A stretch of DNA of 64,000 nt, taken from an uncultured Bacteroidota bacterium (lineage in GTDB: Bacteria; Bacteroidota; Bacteroidia; Flavobacteriales; Flavobacteriaceae). Below, one piece after another: positions 1 to 7,607 of this stretch. Position 1 is the stretch's first letter; the number at the start of each line of letters is the position of its first letter. The translations under genes were made by a program, and so were the position numbers. The notes beneath the pieces were generated by a model that saw nothing but the letters and a program-made list of their open reading frames with translations, searched no databases and had not been told where the DNA came from. Location of the stretch: positions 34,809-98,808 of the forward strand of contig CACIKV010000004.1 in assembly GCA_902587325.1 (NCBI GenBank), given 5' to 3'.

Positions 1-20
1 AATTATTGTAAATAATAAAA

Positions 21-629
21 CTATATTTCTAATAATAATTTTGCTCTTCTTTCTATTTCTTTCCAGTTAGATTCATTTATCAAAGTTTCATTTGCAACCC
101 AACTGCTTCCAATTCCAATGATTTTTTCATGGTTTAAATAAGGATATATATTTATATCATTTATTCCACCCATAGCTATAAAATTTAAACTTATTTTTTC
201 AAAAGCTTTCGTGATTGAGTTAAGATAATTTATACCACCTAATTTTTCAGCAGGAAAATATTTTAAATAATTGCATCCACATTTTATAGATTTTCTAATA
301 TCATCTTCGTTCGATACCCCAGGGATAAAATCTACCTTTAACTTGTTTGATAAATTTATTATACTTTCATCAGTGTGTGGTGAAAATGCATATTTGATTC
401 CCAATGAACTTACAAAATTTAAATCTTCAGAATTAAGTACAGTGCCAACTCCAATATTAAAATTGTAATCAGAATTAGTTATTTTTTCGATCGCTTTTTT
501 AGATTCTTTAGTCCTAAGTCTAATATCTAAATTGATAATTCCACTATTGGTTAAACATTTCGCAAGATCCAATATTTTATTAGAATTGTGGATTGTTAAT
601 ACTGCAATTATTTTGTTTTGTATTAACAT
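21..629 (-). CDS. KDPG/KDPGal-type aldolase (2-keto-3-deoxy-6-phosphogluconate aldolase family)
   Basis: Class I aldolase of 202 residues, the usual length for the Eda/DgoA family. It is expected to split a 2-keto-3-deoxy-6-phospho sugar acid into pyruvate and glyceraldehyde 3-phosphate in the cytoplasm. The Schiff-base lysine is K123 in LKYFPAE, and the GVGTVLN, IPGVS and GGI blocks of the family are in place. The residue matching the catalytic Glu of E. coli Eda (LEVTLRT) is Asp35 here (LDIRLRT), which is unusual, and the substrate Thr before GGI is Met. It is the last gene of the minus-strand catabolic operon, 2 bases after the kinase, so it should act on the kinase product. The family is certain from motifs; the exact sugar epimer is not. 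Confidence 0.88.
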   Translation of the reverse strand: MLIQNKIIAVLTIHNSNKILDLAKCLTNSGIINLDIRLRTKESKKAIEKITNSDYNFNIGVGTVLNSEDLNFVSSLGIKYAFSPHTDESIINLSNKLKVDFIPGVSNEDDIRKSIKCGCNYLKYFPAEKLGGINYLNSITKAFEKISLNFIAMGGINDINIYPYLNHEKIIGIGSSWVANETLINESNWKEIERRAKLLLEI

Positions 630-631
630 AG

Positions 632-1612
632 TTAAAATGATTTATCGATTTTAAAATTTTCAATTTCTTCATCATTTAAATAATTTAAATCACCTGAGAT
701 TAGGTGTGAGCTAGCAAATGTTGATGTTGCAAATGAAACTATTTTACTCATATCCCATTTATTAATTATTCCATGTAAACAAGCTCCTAAAAATGAATCC
801 CCAGCACCAACCCTGTCAACATGCTTTAATTTATATATTTCGCCTTTGTATATTTTACTTTTATCAAACACTAAACCACTAAGACTATTACCATTTCTAA
901 CGGTCATTCCTATAAATTTTATATCAAATTCATTATACAGATAACTTACAGAATTTTCTGTCTCTGAATAAAATGAATTATTATTTTCATTTTCTTCGAA
1001 ACTAAAAATTTGTTTAATTGAGCCTGAGCTGGTAAATAAATAATCAACTTTTGGAAGTATTTTTAAATTGAATTTTCTACACTCTTTAATTGACCATAGA
1101 TTTTTCCTGTAATTAACATCATATACTATTTTTATTCCATCTTGTTTGGCCTTTTCAATTAATCTTAAAATATTATTAAAACATATTTTTGAAAGTGCTG
1201 GGCTAATTCCAGATAAAATCAGAAAAGATTTATCAAAAAGTATTTTATCGATTAAATGATCTTTTAAACCATATTTTGCAAAGCTACTATTTTTTCTATC
1301 GTAAAATATTTTTGTAAGATTATTATTTTTTCCAGGTTCGGTAAAATAAATTCCAAGTCTATTGTCATCTAGATTCACCATGCATTTTACTTTATTAGAA
1401 TCTAAAAATTGTTTAGCCATCATACCTAATTCATTTTTAGGAAATGCAGATAAGAATTCACAATCATGTCCTCTTTTAGCTAAAAAAATTAATGAATTTG
1501 CTTCGCAACCAGCAAAAGTACTTGAGTAATTAGTTATATTTCTGTTTGGTGAATTATCTGTACTAGGTGTTAACCTTAGCATCAACTCACCATAGCCAAG
1601 AATTTTATTCAT
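632..1612 (-). CDS. kdgK: PfkB-family 2-keto-3-deoxygluconate (KDG) kinase
   Basis: Sugar kinase of 326 residues, expected to phosphorylate a 2-keto-3-deoxy sugar acid with ATP. The N-terminus GELMLRLTP is typical of KDG kinases. The sugar-side block FAGCEANS is at residues 33-40, the DVNYRKNLW block of KDG kinases at 165-173, and the PfkB signature RVGAGDSF at 267-274 with the catalytic base D272. The start codon follows the transporter stop without a gap and the stop is 2 bases from the aldolase start, so the kinase and aldolase are probably co-translated and act one after the other. Whether the substrate is the gluconate or galactonate epimer cannot be told from sequence. Confidence 0.9.
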   Translation of the reverse strand: MNKILGYGELMLRLTPSTDNSPNRNITNYSSTFAGCEANSLIFLAKRGHDCEFLSAFPKNELGMMAKQFLDSNKVKCMVNLDDNRLGIYFTEPGKNNNLTKIFYDRKNSSFAKYGLKDHLIDKILFDKSFLILSGISPALSKICFNNILRLIEKAKQDGIKIVYDVNYRKNLWSIKECRKFNLKILPKVDYLFTSSGSIKQIFSFEENENNNSFYSETENSVSYLYNEFDIKFIGMTVRNGNSLSGLVFDKSKIYKGEIYKLKHVDRVGAGDSFLGACLHGIINKWDMSKIVSFATSTFASSHLISGDLNYLNDEEIENFKIDKSF

Positions 1613-2614
1613 CTACACAGAATTCCCTAAACCTAAAACAACTGCAGATCCAATCAAAACAATAAGACCATAAATTAATGTATTAAATGGTTTTTTCGCA
1701 TTTTTCCATTCTCCAGCTCTGTATGCCCAAAAATTACTGATTATAAGAGATAGTCCTAATAAAATTGGCCACCCAATAACAGGTCCAATTTCACCAAGTA
1801 ATGCTGCACCTTGACCATATACTCCAAGAGCAGCAAACCAACATAAACCAGCTATAATTGACCATCTGTATGCTTTTGATGAATTTAATGATGAAAATGA
1901 AGACCAAGAATTATTTTTAAAAAGTAAATAAACACAGTAAAGCAGATTCATTAAAAAAGCACCCCACAATACGACAACCCAAGCTGCTAAACTTGAATTT
2001 CTTGTTATCACTCCAAACTCTTCTGCAGTTGCTGCTATTGGAGCAGCATTCGCAAAACCAACATTTAATAATGAGGATAATAATCCACATGTAACTGCAA
2101 TTAAAATACCCTTGGTAATATTATTTCCTTCAGATTTGGAACTATTTAATTTGTCACGATCAATTCCTGCTTTTGCAGTCAGGAATACACCAATTAAAGA
2201 AATTATTATACCACCAATTACGTAAGGAAATGCTGGCTGGGAAAATGCATCATCAATTTGAAAAAATGGAATTAAACTTCCAGCCGACCCTGCAAGGCCC
2301 ATCACAATTCCCATTGTTAAAGAAAGTCCAATATAAGGTACACTTACTCCAAACATTATTCCGCCAACTCCCCACAAAAAACCTAAAAGCATTGCATAAA
2401 AAATTGAATCACCTGGAGATGAGCTGATAATATTAAATAAATCAGGCATTATAATTAATGCCCATGTCATTGGAAAGATAATCATTGCAATCGTTACATG
2501 CACTAACCACCACGCTTCCCAAGAAAGTGGGTTCATATATTTCATGCCTAAGCCAAAAGTTCCTTGAAAAAAGCTTGCAAATATTAATAGTAAAAAGGGT
2601 AAAAATAATTCCAT
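1613..2614 (-). CDS. RhaT-family (L-rhamnose/H+ symporter-like) sugar transporter
   Basis: Inner-membrane protein of 333 residues with about ten hydrophobic segments and almost no soluble domains. Its layout follows the drug/metabolite-superfamily RhaT symporters: an N-terminal FQGTFGLGMKYM segment, the WGVGGIMFG and GIVMGLAGS helices, and a hydrophilic mid-protein loop near residues 150-165. It abuts the kinase gene and follows the aldehyde dehydrogenase by 18 bases, so it should import the monosaccharide or sugar acid used by this operon. RhaT homologues in Bacteroidota loci are not restricted to rhamnose, so the name describes the family and not the substrate. It is probably a proton- or sodium-coupled symporter. 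Confidence 0.8.
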   Translation of the reverse strand: MELFLPFLLLIFASFFQGTFGLGMKYMNPLSWEAWWLVHVTIAMIIFPMTWALIIMPDLFNIISSSPGDSIFYAMLLGFLWGVGGIMFGVSVPYIGLSLTMGIVMGLAGSAGSLIPFFQIDDAFSQPAFPYVIGGIIISLIGVFLTAKAGIDRDKLNSSKSEGNNITKGILIAVTCGLLSSLLNVGFANAAPIAATAEEFGVITRNSSLAAWVVVLWGAFLMNLLYCVYLLFKNNSWSSFSSLNSSKAYRWSIIAGLCWFAALGVYGQGAALLGEIGPVIGWPILLGLSLIISNFWAYRAGEWKNAKKPFNTLIYGLIVLIGSAVVLGLGNSV

Positions 2615-2632
2615 AATTTTAAGTTTTGTTAT

Positions 2633-4072
2633 TTATAATGCTATACTAATTCGTTTTTTTGTCAGATAATCGTGGAGTGCTAAATGTGAGCAATCGTGTC
2701 CAATTCCACTTTCTTTAATACCCCCGTGCGGTAAGTAGATTGCATATTTGATTCCATTTACTTGAACCTCGCCAAATTCTAAGTTTTCTGAGAAAAAATT
2801 TATTCTTTCATCATTTGTTGTAAAAATATACGAAGCTAATCCATAGTCTGTTTTATTGGCAAGGGCTAAGACCTGCTCATCGCTGCTAAATTTCATAATT
2901 GAAGCAACTGGTCCAAAAATTTCTTCATTGAATATCCTCATTTTATCATTAATATTCGTAATAACAGTTGGTTCAAGCCAATTTCCAATTGGATGGTTTC
3001 CAGGAATTTTTCCACCGTATTCAAGTTTTCCACCATTTTTTAATGTATCATCAATTAAGTCTAAAATTCTATCCCTCGATTTAGATGTAATTAGTGGACC
3101 CATATCAGGATTTTGATTTTCACCAAAACCAAGCTTTAAATTTTTTACTCTGTTCAAATATCCTTCAAGAAATCTGTCATATATTTTTTCATGTATAAAA
3201 AATCTATTTGCGGCTACACATATTTGACCAGAGTTTCCAAACTTGATTCCAATCGCTAAATCAATTGCAGATTTTAAATCAGCATCATCAAAAACGATAA
3301 ATGGTGCGTTTCCTCCCAACTCCATACTCAACCTTTTGATACTTGTAGAAGAATCTGAAAAAACTTTTTTTGCTGTATTTGTAGATCCAATCATTGTGAT
3401 GAGTCTTGGTATCTTACTTTTAGATAAAGTTGCAGCTACTATTTCTGGTTCACCACAAATTATATTTACAACCCCTGCTGGAAAATCAATTTCTTTTAAG
3501 AGTTTACCAATTAAATAAGCTGAAACTGGAGAAATTTCTGAAGGTTTAATGATTATGCTGCAACCTGAAGCTAAAGCAGGACCAATTTTAAAAGCCAAGT
3601 TTAAAAGAGGGAAATTCCAGGCCAAATAAGCAACAACAACACCTACTGGATAATTTTTTAGAGTATGTGTGTGCGTATTTTCTTTATCATCAATACTTGA
3701 GTCAGAAAAATATTTTTCCATTGCATCAGGATAAAAATCTAAGCTACTTGTAAGTGAATCGATGTCTTCTTTAGATCCCTCATAAGTTTTACCCATTTCA
3801 TAAATAATGGCTTTCCTTAACAATTTTTCATTATTAATAACAGCATTTTTAAATTTTGTCATCCAAACTTTTCTTTCATCAAGACTTAATTTAGACCATG
3901 TTTTAAAACCTAATTTTGCTGCTTCTAAGGCATTTTCTGCATCATTTTTATTTGCCCATGACAATTGTGCAATGGAATTATTATTTGCTGGGCATTGAAT
4001 TATTTTTTCTGATCCATCAATTGAGTCAATTAACTCTCCACCAACATACATTTTTAGTTTACCAAAATCCAT
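2633..4072 (-). CDS. NAD(P)-dependent aldehyde dehydrogenase (sugar- or semialdehyde type)
   Basis: Cytoplasmic ALDH-superfamily enzyme of 479 residues. All catalytic elements are visible: oxyanion Asn153 in AWNFPL, Lys176 in KPSE, the IGST nucleotide-binding turn near 228-231, general base Glu251 in MELGGN, nucleophile Cys285 in GQICVAANR, and the late EEIFGPV block. The overall pattern is close to succinate-semialdehyde and lactaldehyde dehydrogenases. It lies between the beta-helix lipoproteins (2-base gap) and the RhaT-like transporter, in one operon with a KDG-type kinase and aldolase. Plausible jobs are oxidation of 3,6-anhydrogalactose to its acid, of lactaldehyde, or of alpha-ketoglutaric semialdehyde. 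The pathway context favours the first, as an inference. Confidence 0.88.
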   Translation of the reverse strand: MDFGKLKMYVGGELIDSIDGSEKIIQCPANNNSIAQLSWANKNDAENALEAAKLGFKTWSKLSLDERKVWMTKFKNAVINNEKLLRKAIIYEMGKTYEGSKEDIDSLTSSLDFYPDAMEKYFSDSSIDDKENTHTHTLKNYPVGVVVAYLAWNFPLLNLAFKIGPALASGCSIIIKPSEISPVSAYLIGKLLKEIDFPAGVVNIICGEPEIVAATLSKSKIPRLITMIGSTNTAKKVFSDSSTSIKRLSMELGGNAPFIVFDDADLKSAIDLAIGIKFGNSGQICVAANRFFIHEKIYDRFLEGYLNRVKNLKLGFGENQNPDMGPLITSKSRDRILDLIDDTLKNGGKLEYGGKIPGNHPIGNWLEPTVITNINDKMRIFNEEIFGPVASIMKFSSDEQVLALANKTDYGLASYIFTTNDERINFFSENLEFGEVQVNGIKYAIYLPHGGIKESGIGHDCSHLALHDYLTKKRISIAL

Positions 4073-4074
4073 TT

Positions 4075-5700
4075 TTAGTTAATTTCAATTGCACCAAGAT
4101 CTGGCATATTTTTTATTGGATTTCCAAGGATGTCCATATCAACTTTTAACCCAATTCTTAATCCAATACTATCATTAACGATATTCGTAATATCGATTCC
4201 TTTATCTTTTATTAAATCAATATTTAAAGGAAAATAGTCGGATATTAATTCACCACCAGCATTTTTGAAAAAAGGATCACCAATGACAGATTTAATAGGT
4301 TGAATTAGAACCTCTTTTGGCCAATGGTCTTTGAGAAATAAATTGTTTTCAAAAAATACATTTTCAATAGATCCATCTCCTCCTGTATCAGGCTTGTATT
4401 GATCACCTAAAACCATGGCTGTTTCACCTTTATAATAAAATATGTTATTAGCTACTAAAACTCCTTTTGAATTTTTGTCAACTGCAATTTTTGAAACAAT
4501 ATCTTCATTAACATATATAGTATTATTATAAACATAGCTATTATATGGTCCATGCCTTTCATTTCCATTACCAACAAAACCACTTAACCAAAACGATTTT
4601 CCTTCTTGAAAATTATTTCCTTTTCCCTTTATTCTATAACCATCATTAATACTAACATTATATCTGTATGAACAATTATAATTATTACCTAAAATCTCAA
4701 CAAAACCACCAGCATTATTTTTACTAAGATTATATTGAACAACAATATCTTTACAATTAAAATCAATATGGCAACCTGCAGAATCAGCTGGGCCATTTGC
4801 ATTTTGAAACTTATTTTTTTCAATTAAACCTAGTGTACTTCCCCATGTCCACAAACCACTTCCTCTTCCCCATTTTCTTGAATCATCTGGTGAGCCGGAA
4901 AAATTTATATCATTTGCATATGCATGTAAATTATAGGTACTATTGAAAACCATTCCAGGACCACCTGTTTTTATTAGCTTATTGTTGAAAACATTAACAT
5001 TTTTAAATTTATTATCCAGTCTTCCTTTTACTCTAATTCCGGAATGAGATATATTTTCAATGATTGAGTTTTTTATTGTTAAATTTTCTAAGTTTCCAGA
5101 GTCACTTAAATTTAAAATTCTAATTCCCCAGCCATAACTTCCATTTCCATTTGGAGTTCTAACTTCATTACTATTTCTCTTAAAACCTTCATCATAAAAG
5201 AAAATATCATTAATAATTACATTGTCTATTGAAAAATTTTTGTGAGTATTTTTATCAGAAACTATATATAAAATACCAGCTCTTAAATCACGATTGATAA
5301 GTTTATGAGGTTTAGAACTTTCATTTCCTCCATTTGCAGTGATTTGGATATTTGAAATATTTGTAAAGGATGAATTTTCAACTAAAATACCAGCTAAATT
5401 TCCTTTCGAATCTATAATTGGTTTATTTTCATATTCTTCTTCATTATAATTTGTTATCATAATGTTTCTTTTATTTAAAAGCTTTATTGAGCCTTTAAAC
5501 AATGATCCATTTGAAAGGTATATATGAGAGTTGTTTTTTAAATTAATATCATTAATTTTTTCTATTGAACGAAAAGGGAGTTCTTTGGACCCAGGATTTT
5601 GATCACTTCCATTTACTGAATCAAAGTAAAAACTATCATTTTCTTCACAGGATAACAGAAAAAAAATGAAAAAAGAAAAAAACAAAAATCTAATTTCCAT
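4075..5700 (-). CDS. Right-handed parallel beta-helix lipoprotein (paralogue A)
   Basis: Secreted lipoprotein of 541 residues. The signal peptide ends in the lipobox LLSC, and the mature protein starts CEEND, acidic residues that resemble the surface-export signal of flavobacterial lipoproteins. The FDSVNGSDQNPGSKELPFRS opening and the many short turns rich in Asn, Gly and Ile are typical of right-handed beta-helix proteins such as polysaccharide lyases, GH28 and GH82 enzymes. It is clearly related to the next gene upstream: both contain GSG-W-W/Y, QYNLSKNN-GGF-EILG and YRYN-SI-DG blocks. Its start lies inside the end of that gene (11-base overlap). It probably binds or cleaves the glycan at the cell surface. 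I cannot assign a CAZy family. Confidence 0.8.
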   Translation of the reverse strand: MEIRFLFFSFFIFFLLSCEENDSFYFDSVNGSDQNPGSKELPFRSIEKINDINLKNNSHIYLSNGSLFKGSIKLLNKRNIMITNYNEEEYENKPIIDSKGNLAGILVENSSFTNISNIQITANGGNESSKPHKLINRDLRAGILYIVSDKNTHKNFSIDNVIINDIFFYDEGFKRNSNEVRTPNGNGSYGWGIRILNLSDSGNLENLTIKNSIIENISHSGIRVKGRLDNKFKNVNVFNNKLIKTGGPGMVFNSTYNLHAYANDINFSGSPDDSRKWGRGSGLWTWGSTLGLIEKNKFQNANGPADSAGCHIDFNCKDIVVQYNLSKNNAGGFVEILGNNYNCSYRYNVSINDGYRIKGKGNNFQEGKSFWLSGFVGNGNERHGPYNSYVYNNTIYVNEDIVSKIAVDKNSKGVLVANNIFYYKGETAMVLGDQYKPDTGGDGSIENVFFENNLFLKDHWPKEVLIQPIKSVIGDPFFKNAGGELISDYFPLNIDLIKDKGIDITNIVNDSIGLRIGLKVDMDILGNPIKNMPDLGAIEIN

Positions 5701-7474
5701 TGTAAGCTCCTATGTTTGGTTTTTCTGAATTTGAAACGTTATTACCAAAATAATCTTTGCCTCCATTGTTCTCTATAAAATTTTTTGGATTTGAACTACC
5801 GCTTATTAAAATTCCAGTTTTCAGCGCAGGGCTATCCGACTTAAGTTTATAATCATTAGCACTTGTCCCGCCAGGATTAATCAGTAGGGGATCAGTATTA
5901 AAAATTTCGCTTGTGTCATGTTTAAATTCATAACTTGGATTGATTGCAACAGTCCCGTAGTAAAGATTGTTTTTAAAACTATTGTATTCACTTTCGTTTC
6001 TTATGTCAAATGTAATTTTAGCTTGATTACTTATATATATTAAATTATTATAAACATAAGTCTCTTCTGACATTTCCCTAAAAAGAATTCCTAAATGATC
6101 CATTGGGTTATTATTTACAGAGTTAATGCTGGGGACAAAGATCGTATTGTTATAGTAAAAGTTGTTTTTAGAAGCTCTTCGTCTGTTATCTGAGCCTGCA
6201 TAGTCAGATACCCAAAATATTAATCCATCATGTTGGCCAGTTCTAGTTCCATCTCCAATACTAATGTTGTATCTATATCCGCACATCTCATTTTCACCAA
6301 GAATTTCTCCAAATCCTCCAAAATTATTCTTACTTAAATTGTATTGAATAACAACTCTTTTACATCCCCAATCAATATGAGCTCCGAATGAGTCCTGAGG
6401 ACCATATGCATTTTCAAAAATGTTATTTTGAATTGTAGTATCATTACAAGTGTAGGTCCACATACCACTTCCTCTATTCCACATTCTTCCATCCTTACTG
6501 GATCCAGTTCCATCAAAATGAGAGTTTTCAACAATAACATCCTTACATCTAGCAAGAACAATTCCTGATCCTCCAGTATCTTTAAATTTCGAGTTTGTAA
6601 TACGGATATTTCTATGATAATAATCTTCATTAGCTGGTGACATTCTGTTCACAATGTGAACACCATAATGACCAGTGAGTGAAATATCTACGTTATCAAT
6701 TTCAATATTGTCATAATAATTTATTTCTGAATTATTATATGATTCAAATCTAATACCATATCCTTGATGTTTTTTGCTATTATCAGACGGCGTAGGGTAT
6801 ATATCATATATTAATAAATCTTTTAATGAAATATTAGAAATATTTCTACCGCCTCCGTATCTGAGAACTAATAATCCATATCTCTCCTCCTCACCAGATC
6901 TTTCAGAAGCATTCATTAGCTTAGTTTCACCATTTGATAATTTATGAGATGCTTGGTTTGTTAATTGTAGACCAGAAACGCTGATATTTTCAACATTTTC
7001 AAGAAAAATACAAGCTTGGTATCCATTTCCATCAATTTTAGGCTTTGAGCCGGATCCATAAGCTCCAATTTCAATTTTATTAGATGCCTCACCAGAACCA
7101 AGAATTTTGAAATAGCCTCTCCAACTATCACCACTTTTAAACATTATCTTATCACCAGGCTTGTATGTTATGCTATTAATTTTCCCTAAATTTTTGAAGG
7201 CATTATCTTCACTCTTACCATCATTATCATCGTTTCCAGATGTAAAACTTATATAATATGTAGTGTTTCCTGACGAAGTTGTAGATGAAAAATCATCCGG
7301 ATCAGTAGTTTCACCTGAATTATTACTACCACCACTATTATTTCCACCACTATTATTGTTATTACCGTTATTATTTCCATTATTTTCCGAGCCACTACCT
7401 TCAGATCCACCATCTGATGAGCAAGATATAGCTAAGGCAGAAAATATTAGGATAATTATATTTTTATATTTCAT
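5690..7474 (-). CDS. Right-handed parallel beta-helix lipoprotein with Gly/Asn linker (paralogue B)
   Basis: Lipoprotein of 594 residues and first gene of the minus-strand operon. The signal peptide has a lipobox ending AISC near residue 18. It is followed by an acidic Ser/Asp/Glu stretch and a linker of about 40 residues made almost only of Gly, Asn and Ser, as often seen in Bacteroidota surface lipoproteins. After it comes a TYYISFTSGNDDNDG beta-helix opening and a long beta-helix body with SGLQLTNQ, IVLARCKDVIVENSHFDG and GWG/DWGCK-type rungs. It is a paralogue of the next gene, except for the linker. A surface glycan lyase, hydrolase or binding protein is likely; the catalytic residues are not identified. 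It shares its upstream region with the divergent sulfatase gene. Confidence 0.8.
   Translation of the reverse strand: MKYKNIIILIFSALAISCSSDGGSEGSGSENNGNNNGNNNNSGGNNSGGSNNSGETTDPDDFSSTTSSGNTTYYISFTSGNDDNDGKSEDNAFKNLGKINSITYKPGDKIMFKSGDSWRGYFKILGSGEASNKIEIGAYGSGSKPKIDGNGYQACIFLENVENISVSGLQLTNQASHKLSNGETKLMNASERSGEEERYGLLVLRYGGGRNISNISLKDLLIYDIYPTPSDNSKKHQGYGIRFESYNNSEINYYDNIEIDNVDISLTGHYGVHIVNRMSPANEDYYHRNIRITNSKFKDTGGSGIVLARCKDVIVENSHFDGTGSSKDGRMWNRGSGMWTYTCNDTTIQNNIFENAYGPQDSFGAHIDWGCKRVVIQYNLSKNNFGGFGEILGENEMCGYRYNISIGDGTRTGQHDGLIFWVSDYAGSDNRRRASKNNFYYNNTIFVPSINSVNNNPMDHLGILFREMSEETYVYNNLIYISNQAKITFDIRNESEYNSFKNNLYYGTVAINPSYEFKHDTSEIFNTDPLLINPGGTSANDYKLKSDSPALKTGILISGSSNPKNFIENNGGKDYFGNNVSNSEKPNIGAYNGN
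7320..7400. repeat. Imperfect trinucleotide repeat coding for a Gly/Asn/Ser linker
   Basis: A run of imperfect triplets (patterns such as ccaccactattattt and attattgttattacc on the + strand) that encodes the Gly/Asn/Ser linker right after the lipidated Cys of the beta-helix lipoprotein. The triplet structure could change length by replication slippage without breaking the frame. Confidence 0.6.
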
Positions 7475-7502
7475 GTTTAACTAATCTAAAGAAAATATTG
7501 TG

Positions 7503-7530
7503 AATATGAAAAAAATACTTTTTTCATATT
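7503..7530. promoter_or_regulatory. Perfect 12-bp inverted repeat between divergent operons
   Basis: AATATGAAAAAA (7503-7514) and its exact reverse complement TTTTTTCATATT (7519-7530) are separated by 4 bases. It lies in the 133-base spacer between the divergently read beta-helix operon and the sulfatase gene. It could be an operator for a dimeric regulator serving both directions, or a hairpin in the 5' leader of one of the transcripts. The function is inferred from its place only. Confidence 0.45.
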
Positions 7531-7607
7531 TTATCTTAAAGTCTTCAATTATTATCACTTCTTGAATTATTAAAATACAGTTTATTAAATTTATCCAAAT
7601 CAAAATC

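Noticed and set aside
6334..6630. 98-codon minus-strand open frame inside the beta-helix lipoprotein gene
   Set aside because: It is in a different frame of a long, well-supported gene and has an unlikely Leu/Ile/Met-rich composition.
7300..7420. CRISPR-like repeats
   Set aside because: The repeats are short triplets within a coding frame, without spacers or equal-length units.
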